This document shows positions 33,092 to 41,157 of a DNA stretch of 64,000 nt, piece after piece. The position numbers and the translations under genes were made by a program. How positions within the stretch are numbered: position 1 is the stretch's first letter; every line of letters starts with the position of its first letter. Under the pieces are notes generated by a model. That model ran no database searches. It was given only the letters and a program-made list of their open reading frames with translations, and was not told where the DNA came from. The stretch is from G942493215 sp942493215. GTDB taxonomy: Bacteria; Bacillota_I; Bacilli_A; RF39; UBA660. Location of the stretch: the NCBI GenBank assembly GCA_942493215.1, contig OW818670.1, forward strand, positions 930,001 through 994,000, in the 5' to 3' direction.

Positions 33092-34375
33092 ATGAGAGTA
33101 AAATTACCTAGAAATAAGAAAGAATCAATTGATAATGGTATCAGTGTATATAATAAACCTCAGTATGTTTATATTCCCTTAGTTAATGGTAGTGATACTA
33201 ATATAAGCTTAATCGTTAAAAAAGGTGAGTATGTTTATAAAGGTACGGTTTTAGGTCATCGTAAAAGTCCATTTAAGTTACCAATTCATTCAAGTGTTAG
33301 TGGAACAGTGGTTGATTTTGAATTTCATTATTATTTAAATGGTCAAAAAGTTCGATGTGTAAAAATCGCCAATGATTATAAAGAAGAATCAATGGAAAAA
33401 GAACAGAAGAAAAGAAAGATTAATAATTATACAAAAGAACAATTTATTGATATTCTAAAGAATAATGGCATTATTGGTATGGGTGGTAGTGGTTTTCCTA
33501 CTTATGTTAAGTATGATACCCAGAAGAAAATTAATACTTTAGTTGTCAATGCGGTTGAATGTGAGCCTTATATTACAGCAGATCATGCATTATTATTTCA
33601 TTGTTGTGAAGAAGTATTAGAAACAATTGATGCGATATTAGAAATAAATAATATTGATCAAGCTGTTTTAGCCATAAAAAAAGATAATAATGACTTAGCT
33701 AAAAGAATTAATAGCTATATAGGAACTTATTTAAAGATTAAATTAGTGGAAGTACATGATGTTTATCCGATGGGTTGGGAAAGACAATTAGTTAAAGATA
33801 CTCTAGGAGTTAATTATCAGAATTATCCACTTGATAAAGGAATAATAGTAAACAATGTATCAACGATATATTCAATATATGAGGCCCTCAAATATAATCG
33901 CGTTGTAACCGAACGCTTAATTACCATTACCGGTGATATGGTTAAGAAACCTCAAAATGTTATTGTAAAGGTAGGAACACCAATCAAAGAAGTAATCAGC
34001 AGTGTTGGTGGTTATAATGAAGAAGAAAAGGTTAATTTCATTGCGGGTGGACCAATGATGGGATTGACTCTAGAAAATGATGATCTAGTTATGAGTGCTA
34101 ATCTTAATTGTGTTGTTGTTAATAAGAATCTTGATAATGATCCAACAACGCAGTGTTTGCGTTGTGGTAAATGTGTAGAAGTATGTCCAGCTAAAATATC
34201 TCCTGTTCTTATTTGTGAACATAATGATGATAAAAAGCGTTTAAAGGAATTAGAGCCTAATCGTTGTATGGAATGTGGATTATGTAGTTATATTTGTCCA
34301 GCTAGGATTAAATTACGTAATATTGTCATAAACGCTAAAAATGCTATCAAAGAAGATAAAGAGAAAGGAGCATAA
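33092..34375 (+). CDS. rnfC: RnfC-like NADH/ferredoxin electron-transfer subunit
   Basis: 427 residues. The N-terminus has the RnfC barrel-sandwich start ('VPLVNGSDTNISLIVKKGEY'). The Complex1_51K-like core contains 'GIIGMGGSGFPTYVKY' and 'LVVNAVECEPYITAD'. The C-terminus carries two [4Fe-4S] motifs, 'CLRCGKCVEVCP' and 'CMECGLCSYICP'. In Rnf, RnfC takes electrons from NADH on the cytoplasmic face. It is followed 1 bp later by an RnfD-FMN fusion, but rnfE, rnfA and rnfB are not adjacent. TATAAT at 33060-33065. Confidence 0.88.
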   Translation: MRVKLPRNKKESIDNGISVYNKPQYVYIPLVNGSDTNISLIVKKGEYVYKGTVLGHRKSPFKLPIHSSVSGTVVDFEFHYYLNGQKVRCVKIANDYKEESMEKEQKKRKINNYTKEQFIDILKNNGIIGMGGSGFPTYVKYDTQKKINTLVVNAVECEPYITADHALLFHCCEEVLETIDAILEINNIDQAVLAIKKDNNDLAKRINSYIGTYLKIKLVEVHDVYPMGWERQLVKDTLGVNYQNYPLDKGIIVNNVSTIYSIYEALKYNRVVTERLITITGDMVKKPQNVIVKVGTPIKEVISSVGGYNEEEKVNFIAGGPMMGLTLENDDLVMSANLNCVVVNKNLDNDPTTQCLRCGKCVEVCPAKISPVLICEHNDDKKRLKELEPNRCMECGLCSYICPARIKLRNIVINAKNAIKEDKEKGA

Positions 34376-34376
34376 C

Positions 34377-36179
34377 ATGAAAAATTTTGTTGTTGAGACA
34401 GGTCCTTACATATTATCAAACAATAAAACAACGAAGATTATGCGTAATGTTCTAATCGCTTTATTACCAATTATTTTGTTTACAATATATAAGAATGGTT
34501 ATATTCCATACTTATATAATAAAGTTAGTTTTATTGGTATATTTTATCCTTTAATTTTTATTCTTATCCCTACTATAACAACTTATTTAATGGAGAGTTT
34601 ATATGCTTTAATTATTCAAAAGAATAAAAGAGCTTTTAAAGATAGTTTATCTGCATCATATGCCATTTTCCCTGGTCTTTTTTTAGGACTAGTATTATCA
34701 ATCAATACCCCGATTTGGTTATTGATTGTTGCTGCCGTTTTCGCTTCAATTATTGGTAAAATGATTTTTGGAGGATTTGGACGAAATGTCTTTAATCCGG
34801 CTTTAACAGGTAGCTTATTAATATTAGTTATATATTTACTAGGTATTGTTAAAAATGGCGGTTATTTAAATGGTTATGAATTAGATACTCTATCAAGTGC
34901 CACGCCATTATCTAATTTAGCAACTGTTACGGGATTAGGAACATATGCTTCTAATGTCGCACCTTTTGGCTCATTATGGAACTTCTTCATTGGAACAATA
35001 CCAGGGGCAGTGGGAGAAACAAGTGCCTTCTTATGTCTTATTGGATTAATATATCTAACAATTACTAAAAGTGTTAAATGGAAAATACCTATTATTTATA
35101 TTGCGACTGTTTTCATTATTACATTTGGAATTGGTAGTATTAATAAATTAGGTGTATGGTATCCTTTATTTGAAATACTTAGTGGTGGTTTAATGTTCGG
35201 GGCCATATTTATGGCAACAGACCCAGTTACTAGTCCAGTTACGCCCATTGGTCAAACAATATATGCTCTATTTTTAGGTATATTAACAGTTATAATACGT
35301 TATCTTTCACCATTTCCTGAAGGTGTTTTGATTAGTATTTTAATGATGAATTTATTAGTACCTCTTATTGATCAACTTGGATCAAAAGCAAGGTTTAACT
35401 TTAATTATACCATTATTTCTTATGTCGGAGCTTGGTTAGCAATTATTGGTTTAATTATTGGGATTGGTTTAACTAATCGTATACCTGAAAATAATAATAA
35501 TAGTGATCCTAATTTTAGTATTGTAAGTAAGAATGTTACTTCAAGTAATACCACTTACGTTGTCACTCAAAAAGGATATTCTAGTACTATTAAAGCTAAA
35601 ATAATTATTACTAATGGTAAGATAACAACTTATGAAATAGTGGAACAAGGGGAGAGTCTTTATTCTAGTGTCGAAGACGCTGATTACACTAAAACCTTAA
35701 TTGATCATCAAAGTAATCTAGCGGATGCTGATACGGTAAGTGGCGCAACCATCACCTCAACAGCTATGAAAAAACTATTAATTAATACGTTAGAAGATTA
35801 TAAAAAAGGGGATAATACCAATATAAATAATGATGCTGACACGGAAGAAACCCCTAAAGATCCTGACTTTGAAGTTGTTAATGTCACTAAATCAAGTACT
35901 GAAACTATTTATCAAATTAAACAAAAAGGTTTTGTCGGACCAATTACTTTAAATATAACATTTAAAAATGATGTTATTACTAATATTGAGATTATTAGTC
36001 ATGATGAGCATGAGTATACTGACAAGGTTAAGAACGCAGGTTATCTTGAAAAACTAATTACTAATCAAAATAGTATTAATACTTTAGATACAGTAAGTGG
36101 CGCAACGCATACTTCAACAGCGCTAAAAGAAGCTATGTCTAATGTTATTAATGCTTATAAAGAAGCAAAAAATCAATAA
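34377..36179 (+). CDS. RnfD fused to two RnfG-type FMN-binding domains
   Basis: 600 residues from ATG 34377 (SD GAAAGGAG), directly after the rnfC stop. Residues about 1-360 are RnfD/NqrB-like: about nine membrane helices with 'SSATPLSNL' (expected covalent-flavin loop) and 'FMATDPVTSPVTPIGQ'. Two extracytoplasmic FMN_bind domains follow, each with an SGAT flavinylation site: 'TVSGATITST' (Thr458) and 'TVSGATHTST' (Thr577). An ApbE flavin transferase would be needed; none is in the window. The fusion replaces the separate rnfD and rnfG and doubles the flavin domain. It probably passes electrons across the membrane to surface acceptors. Confidence 0.85.
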   Translation: MKNFVVETGPYILSNNKTTKIMRNVLIALLPIILFTIYKNGYIPYLYNKVSFIGIFYPLIFILIPTITTYLMESLYALIIQKNKRAFKDSLSASYAIFPGLFLGLVLSINTPIWLLIVAAVFASIIGKMIFGGFGRNVFNPALTGSLLILVIYLLGIVKNGGYLNGYELDTLSSATPLSNLATVTGLGTYASNVAPFGSLWNFFIGTIPGAVGETSAFLCLIGLIYLTITKSVKWKIPIIYIATVFIITFGIGSINKLGVWYPLFEILSGGLMFGAIFMATDPVTSPVTPIGQTIYALFLGILTVIIRYLSPFPEGVLISILMMNLLVPLIDQLGSKARFNFNYTIISYVGAWLAIIGLIIGIGLTNRIPENNNNSDPNFSIVSKNVTSSNTTYVVTQKGYSSTIKAKIIITNGKITTYEIVEQGESLYSSVEDADYTKTLIDHQSNLADADTVSGATITSTAMKKLLINTLEDYKKGDNTNINNDADTEETPKDPDFEVVNVTKSSTETIYQIKQKGFVGPITLNITFKNDVITNIEIISHDEHEYTDKVKNAGYLEKLITNQNSINTLDTVSGATHTSTALKEAMSNVINAYKEAKNQ

Positions 36180-36181
36180 AA

Positions 36182-36209
36182 GGGGAATTTAAAACATTTC
36201 TCCTTTTTT
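36182..36209 (+). terminator. Terminator of the rnf unit
   Basis: Imperfect stem AAAGGGGAA/TTCTCCTTT around a short A-rich loop, followed by T7. Confidence 0.75.
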
Positions 36210-36298
36210 TGACATAAATCTAAAACAGAAAAAGGAATAAACAGTAATAAAAAAACATCATTGTATTTTTAGTGGCTATATTAATTTTACATCATTTG

Positions 36299-36314
36299 AC
36301 AATGTGGTTATTGT
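36299..36314 (+). promoter_or_regulatory. Palindrome upstream of pilin-like gene 1
   Basis: ACAAT-N6-ATTGT at 36299-36314. A near copy (ACAAT-N6-ATTGG) lies at 37938-37953, in the same place before the second pilin gene, within a longer conserved upstream region. It could be an operator or part of a -35 region. Confidence 0.45.
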
Positions 36315-36384
36315 GGAAATGTTAATTATATGATAAAATGTGATTAGTTAGTATAAGTTTTATGATATAAGGAGTGTTATGTAT

Positions 36385-37770
36385 ATGAAAAGAAAAGGTT
36401 TTACATTAATCGAGCTATTAGCAGTTATTGTTATACTAGCAGTAATAGCGTTAATTGCAACCCCAATAATATTAGGGATAATTGATAGTAGTAAAAAAGA
36501 GTCTTTTAAAGCTGGAGCATATGGTATAGCAGAATCGGCAAAAAATGTCTTTGTTAAAATGTTGTATTCGAAAGAAGATCCAAAAAATATAACGTTTACT
36601 TATGAAGATGGAGAAGAAACATCAACTCCTAATGGTTATGTGCTAAATTATACTGGAGCAAAACCTACGAGTGGAAGAGTGTCATTAAACACAGATGGAA
36701 AAGTATCATTAGCGTTATATGATGGCAAGTGGTGTGCGAAGAAAGGATTTTCTGCCACTGACATAACACTTGAAGAACTACCAGAAGAAGAGTGTTCATT
36801 AACTATTATATCAGGAGAAAGTATTATTGATATAGTAAAAAGTAATGCCCTAACAAGTGGTGATTATAGCTTTATTACTAATGGTGTAACTTATGCAGTT
36901 GAATATATTAATGTTGACGGAAATACGACATATTCATCATCAACAAATTTAGGAAACGCTACTAATGATGAAAGAATGTTGGTTGTTAAATATAATGGAA
37001 ATGTAACAGTAAATGCCGGTGTGACATTAACAGCTGCAGCCAGAAAAAGAGGAATGTTTCTATACGCTACTGGTGACATAACTAATAATGGTACAATCAC
37101 CATGACGGCAAGGGGTGCTAGTGCTGCTGGGCAAGATGTCTATTTATATAAAATTGATGCCTCAACATATGATTATGTACCAGCAGCAGGGTCTGCGGGT
37201 GGAGGAGGATACCCTACTACTAATAGTCCTTCATGGTGGTATACTGGCTATGCTGGGACAGCAGGATCATCAAGAGGAACCGGTGGCGGCGGAGGTGGAG
37301 GTGTTCAAGGATGCGATGTTTATGTTATTTCTGGAGCTGGTCGTGCTGGAACATCATATAGTGGAGGAACTGGTGGCGGCGGAGCTAAAGCAGCTGGTGC
37401 AGCCGGAAGCGGTGAAATTAATGGTGGCGCAGGTGGAGCTGGATTAGGTGCTAGTGGCGGCGGCGCTGGTAACCCAGGAGGAACTGGCACAGGTGGAACC
37501 GGTGGAACTGGTACAGGTGGATTATTAATCATTAGAGCCAATAATCTTATTAATAATGGTACTATATCATCGAACGGTTCAACTGGTGGAGCTGCTGCAT
37601 CTGGTCCAGGTGGCGGTGGCACAGGTGGCGGATCAGTTAACCTGTTCTATGTAACAAGTATTACTGCCGGAACTAGAACTGCGACAGCGGGATCTGGCGG
37701 AACTGGTGACAAAGGTAATGGTGGAGCTGGTGGAGCTGGTACTGTAACATCTAAACAAATACCGAACTAA
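36385..37770 (+). CDS. Pilin-like protein with large glycine-rich domain (copy 1)
   Basis: ATG 36385 is chosen over ATG 36379 because the SD AAGGAG would be too close to the latter and the second copy starts at the equivalent codon. The N-terminus is a canonical type IV prepilin, 'MKRKGFTLIELLAVIVILAV', with cleavage after KG and Glu at +5. A pilin-like domain runs to about 140. A strand-rich part with 'YNGNVTVNAGVTLTAAARKR' follows, then about 180 residues of glycine-rich repeats (GGGG, GAGGAG) ending 'GAGTVTSKQIPN'. It is probably a surface filament tip or adhesive. The paralogue follows at 38024. Confidence 0.85.
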   Translation: MKRKGFTLIELLAVIVILAVIALIATPIILGIIDSSKKESFKAGAYGIAESAKNVFVKMLYSKEDPKNITFTYEDGEETSTPNGYVLNYTGAKPTSGRVSLNTDGKVSLALYDGKWCAKKGFSATDITLEELPEEECSLTIISGESIIDIVKSNALTSGDYSFITNGVTYAVEYINVDGNTTYSSSTNLGNATNDERMLVVKYNGNVTVNAGVTLTAAARKRGMFLYATGDITNNGTITMTARGASAAGQDVYLYKIDASTYDYVPAAGSAGGGGYPTTNSPSWWYTGYAGTAGSSRGTGGGGGGGVQGCDVYVISGAGRAGTSYSGGTGGGGAKAAGAAGSGEINGGAGGAGLGASGGGAGNPGGTGTGGTGGTGTGGLLIIRANNLINNGTISSNGSTGGAAASGPGGGGTGGGSVNLFYVTSITAGTRTATAGSGGTGDKGNGGAGGAGTVTSKQIPN

Positions 37771-37825
37771 TTATATAATGAAGTTAAAAATATATATCAG
37801 TTTTAAAAAAGTATATAAATAATAT

Positions 37826-37860
37826 AAAATAGTACCTTCTTTCTTGCGGTACTATTTTTA
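37826..37860 (+). terminator. Terminator of pilin-like gene 1
   Basis: Perfect 11-bp stem AAAATAGTACC/GGTACTATTTT (37826-37836/37848-37858), 11-nt loop. Confidence 0.85.
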
Positions 37861-37937
37861 ATGGGTAAATCAAACAAAGAAAGTTATAGATAAAAGGCGA
37901 TTATTACAATAAATACATATTATGTTTACATTACTTT

Positions 37938-37953
37938 ACAATCAGATTATTGG
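37938..37953 (+). promoter_or_regulatory. Palindrome-like site upstream of pilin-like gene 2
   Basis: ACAAT-N6-ATTGG, matching the 36299-36314 element. Both are followed by ATGATAAAAT and, further on, TATAAGGAGTG. Confidence 0.4.
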
Positions 37954-38023
37954 TAGAAAATCATTTTTATGATAAAATATAATTATTAAATATACATTGT
38001 ATGCTATAAGGAGTGACCAATAA

Positions 38024-39652
38024 ATGAAGAGAAAAGGTTTTACACTTATCGAGTTATTAGCAGTTATCATTATATTAGCGGTAATAGCATTAATTGCAAC
38101 CCCAATAATATTAGGCATAATTGATAATGCCAAAAAGAATTCTTTTAAAGCTAGTGCCCTTGGTATAGGAGAATCGGCTCGGAATGCTTTTGTAAAAATG
38201 ATGTATTCTGGTGGAGAATCAAAAAATGTAATATTTACTTATACTAATGGGGTAGAGTCATCAAACCCTAATGGCTATGTTTTAAATTATCAGGGTCAAA
38301 AACCGCAGAATGGACGAATTTCATTAAGAGCGAATGGTAAAGTAGCCATAGCGATATATGATGGTAAATGGTGTGCAACGAAGGGCTTTATGTCTTCTGA
38401 TGTAACAGTTGATGCCATGTCAGAAGAAGATTGCTTATTAAATTCAACACCACCAGTAATCACGATTAGTGGTGACAATCCATTGAATATTAATTTGGAT
38501 AGTGTTTATTCGGACATTGATGTAACAGCAAATGATGCTTCTGAAGGTCCTGTTAGTGTTACCAGAAGTGGGACCTTAGACACCAGTACACCTGGGACAT
38601 ATACTTTAACCTATAGTGCTGAAGATAGTTTTGGAAATATAGCACAAGTTACGCGTCAAGTCATTGTCAGAGCAATTTTATCGGGCGATAGTCTTATAGC
38701 TATTGTTAAAAATAACACACGTGCAAGCGGTGATTATGAATTTATTGTTAATGGGGTAACTTATGCTGTTGAATATATTGCTATTGATGGTAATACAACG
38801 TATTCTTCATCAACTAATTTAGGAAATACTACCAATGATACAAAAATGTTAGTTGTCAAATATAATGGAAATTTAACAGTAAATGCGGGTGTTACATTAA
38901 CCGCAGCAGCTAGAAAAAGAGGAATGTTTTTATATGTTACGGGTGATTTAACTAATAATGGGACAATTACTATGACCGCAAGAGGTGCTAGTGCACCTGG
39001 ACAAGATGTCTATTTATATAAAATTGATGCTACAACATATGATTATGTACCAGCATCTGGCTCAGCAGGTGGAGCTTCTATATATACTAATAATGGTATT
39101 GGATTCTGTTATTCCGGAAATCCCGGTATTGCTGGAGCCTCAAGAGGTACTGGTGGTGGCGGAGGCGGTGGACTCCGAGGTCCGTCAGCAGGTGGTGCGA
39201 CTTCAGGTGCTGGATCGGCAGGCACATCCTATAGTGGTGGTGCTGGTGGCGGTGGTAATAATGCTGCTTCAACTGCTGGTTCGGGTGCAGTTAATGGTGG
39301 CGCTGGTGGTAATGCAGGCGGTGATAGCGGAGGTGGAGCTGGTAACCCAGGTGGTAACGGTTCTGGAACAGGTGTAGCTGGTTCATCCGGTACTGGAGGC
39401 CTATTAATTATTAGAGCCAATAATCTTATTAATAATGGAACAATATCGTCTAATGGATCAAACGGGGGAGATGGATCATATGCCGGTACTGGTGGTGCAT
39501 CAGGCGGTGGATCTATAAATCTTTTCTATGTTAATAGCCTTACGGCCGGAACGACAGCCGCTAACGGAGGAATCGGTGGCCTTGGCTTTTTAGGTTCTAG
39601 AGGTGGCGCTGGTGGAGCCGGTACAGTAACAACTAAACAAATAACCAATTAA
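38024..39652 (+). CDS. Pilin-like protein with Ig-like insert and glycine-rich domain (copy 2)
   Basis: 542 residues. The prepilin start 'MKRKGFTLIELLAVIIILAV' and pilin-like domain match copy 1. Between the pilin part and the strand-rich part, copy 2 has an extra DUF5011/HYR-like Ig module (about 147-222, 'STPGTYTLTYSAEDSFGNIA'). The rest aligns with copy 1 ('TVNAGVTLTAAARKRGMFLY', 'GLLIIRANNLINNGTISSNG') and ends 'GAGTVTTKQITN'. The two genes arose by tandem duplication followed by module gain or loss. SD AAGGAG, 10 nt before ATG. No prepilin peptidase or assembly ATPase gene lies in the window. Confidence 0.85.
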   Translation: MKRKGFTLIELLAVIIILAVIALIATPIILGIIDNAKKNSFKASALGIGESARNAFVKMMYSGGESKNVIFTYTNGVESSNPNGYVLNYQGQKPQNGRISLRANGKVAIAIYDGKWCATKGFMSSDVTVDAMSEEDCLLNSTPPVITISGDNPLNINLDSVYSDIDVTANDASEGPVSVTRSGTLDTSTPGTYTLTYSAEDSFGNIAQVTRQVIVRAILSGDSLIAIVKNNTRASGDYEFIVNGVTYAVEYIAIDGNTTYSSSTNLGNTTNDTKMLVVKYNGNLTVNAGVTLTAAARKRGMFLYVTGDLTNNGTITMTARGASAPGQDVYLYKIDATTYDYVPASGSAGGASIYTNNGIGFCYSGNPGIAGASRGTGGGGGGGLRGPSAGGATSGAGSAGTSYSGGAGGGGNNAASTAGSGAVNGGAGGNAGGDSGGGAGNPGGNGSGTGVAGSSGTGGLLIIRANNLINNGTISSNGSNGGDGSYAGTGGASGGGSINLFYVNSLTAGTTAANGGIGGLGFLGSRGGAGGAGTVTTKQITN

Positions 39653-39668
39653 TTATGAATTATAAGAT

Positions 39669-39704
39669 AAAAGTGAACACATAAAAATGGTGATTCACTT
39701 TTTA
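39669..39704 (+). terminator. Terminator of pilin-like gene 2
   Basis: Stem AAAAGTGAA/TTCACTTTT (39669-39677/39694-39702) with a 16-nt loop and T's. Confidence 0.75.
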
Positions 39705-39799
39705 TGTTATATAAAGATAATTCTCCTTATAATTAAGGCCATGTATCTTCTATATTTTCTGATTATATGGTATAATTAATGTAAAGGATAGGGGATAAA

Positions 39800-40495
39800 A
39801 TGAAACATAAGGCAATATTATTAATTCATGGTTTTGCAGGTGGTATCTATGATGTTGAAGCTTTAGCGAATACTTTAGAGTATAATCGTAATTTTGATGT
39901 TTTTACTTTTACTTTACCAGGTCATGATCATATTTTTAATAACAAAATAACGAAAGAGGATTGGCTAAAAGCGGCTGAAAATCAAATAAAAGATTTGATT
40001 ATGCATGGTTATAAAGATATATATTTAATTGGTCAAAGTATGGGAGGTCTAATCGCTAGTTATTTAGCGGTTAAATATAAACAAGTAAAAAAATTAGTTT
40101 TAGCATCTGCTGCCTTCCAATATTTACAATGTGCTGATGGTAATATTAATGTTGTTGAATCATTAAAAATAACCCCTAATATAATAAAAACCTATAATCC
40201 TAATGACATTATCAATCGGGTTGTTAGTCAACCAGTAACAGCGTATAAACAGTTTATGGATTTAACAGCTATGTTACAAAATATTCCTAGTCAAATAACA
40301 ATTCCTACTTTAGTAATTCATGGTACTAGTGATGATATAGTTCCAGCTGATAGTTCTAAAAAAATCTATCAATTAATAAACAATAAGAATAAAGAATTAG
40401 TCTTATTAGAAGGTTATTCACATGACTTATTTAGAGGTGATAAAAAGGATAAACCAATTAGAGCTGTTGAAATATTTTTGAAGAAGCACTTTTAA
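39800..40495 (+). CDS. Alpha/beta hydrolase, carboxylesterase/monoacylglycerol lipase-like
   Basis: 231 residues with a complete catalytic triad: Ser in 'LIGQSMGGLIASY', Asp in 'VIHGTSDDIVP' and His in 'GYSHDLF'. The oxyanion strand 'LLIHGFAGG' is near the N-terminus. The length and motifs fit the Est30/YvaK-type carboxylesterases that hydrolyse short-chain esters or monoacylglycerols in the cytoplasm. SD GGGGAT. It is probably transcribed separately from frr. Confidence 0.87.
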   Translation: MKHKAILLIHGFAGGIYDVEALANTLEYNRNFDVFTFTLPGHDHIFNNKITKEDWLKAAENQIKDLIMHGYKDIYLIGQSMGGLIASYLAVKYKQVKKLVLASAAFQYLQCADGNINVVESLKITPNIIKTYNPNDIINRVVSQPVTAYKQFMDLTAMLQNIPSQITIPTLVIHGTSDDIVPADSSKKIYQLINNKNKELVLLEGYSHDLFRGDKKDKPIRAVEIFLKKHF

Positions 40496-40554
40496 CATAA
40501 ATATTGAAAAAAAAAGATAAATATAATATAATATTAAATATAAGGAGAAAATTT

Positions 40555-41097
40555 ATGAATGAAATTTTGTCGGAAACAGAATTAAAAATGCAAATGTCAA
40601 TTGAAAATATGGAAAAGAGATTTACCAATATTCGAGCTGGTCGAGCTAATGCTTCGATGGTTAACAATATTTTAGTATCTTATTATGGAGTCGATACTCC
40701 TCTTATGCAACTGGCAAATATCTCTATTCCCGAAGCTCGCCAAATAATGATTAAACCATATGATCGTTCATGTTTAAGCGCGATTGAAAAAGCTATTTTT
40801 GAATCTAACATTGGTTTAACCCCTAATAATAATGGCGAAGTAATATTCCTAAATATTCCAGCTTTAACGGAAGATACTAGAAAAGATTATGTTAAACAAG
40901 CTAAATCTATGGCCGAAGAATGTCGTATTGCTTTAAGAACCATTCGTCAAGATGCTAATAATGATATTAAGAAATTAGAAGTACCAGAAGATGAAATTAA
41001 AAATGGTCAAGATGATGTTCAAGAATTAATTAATAAATATAATAAATTAATAGATGATAAGTTAAAAGCTAAAGAAACAGAATTAATGAGTATATAA
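40555..41097 (+). CDS. frr: Ribosome recycling factor
   Basis: 180 residues from ATG 40555 (SD AAGGAG). RRF motifs: 'NIRAGRANASMVNNILVSYY' in helix 1, 'TPLMQLANISIPEARQIMIK' and the C-terminal helix 'DDVQELINKYNKLIDDKLKA'. With EF-G it splits post-termination ribosomes. The length is close to the usual 185. The typical tsf-pyrH neighbours are absent. Confidence 0.95.
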   Translation: MNEILSETELKMQMSIENMEKRFTNIRAGRANASMVNNILVSYYGVDTPLMQLANISIPEARQIMIKPYDRSCLSAIEKAIFESNIGLTPNNNGEVIFLNIPALTEDTRKDYVKQAKSMAEECRIALRTIRQDANNDIKKLEVPEDEIKNGQDDVQELINKYNKLIDDKLKAKETELMSI

Positions 41098-41111
41098 ACA
41101 ATAACTAAATT

Positions 41112-41132
41112 AGGTACAATATGTACCTTTTT
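41112..41132 (+). terminator. Terminator of frr
   Basis: Stem AGGTAC/GTACCT with a 5-nt loop, then TTTT. Confidence 0.7.
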
Positions 41133-41157
41133 AATTAGATAGAAGCGAGATGATAAT

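Noticed and set aside
33092..36179. Complete Rnf complex
   Set aside because: Only RnfC and the RnfD-FMN fusion are present; the next genes are pilin-like.
37115..37622. Overlapping frames across the glycine-rich pilin regions, on both strands
   Set aside because: They are composition shadows of GGN-rich codons with no SD.
37200..39640. CRISPR or tandem DNA repeat array in the glycine-rich regions
   Set aside because: The repeats are short GGN codon runs inside open frames without regular spacers.
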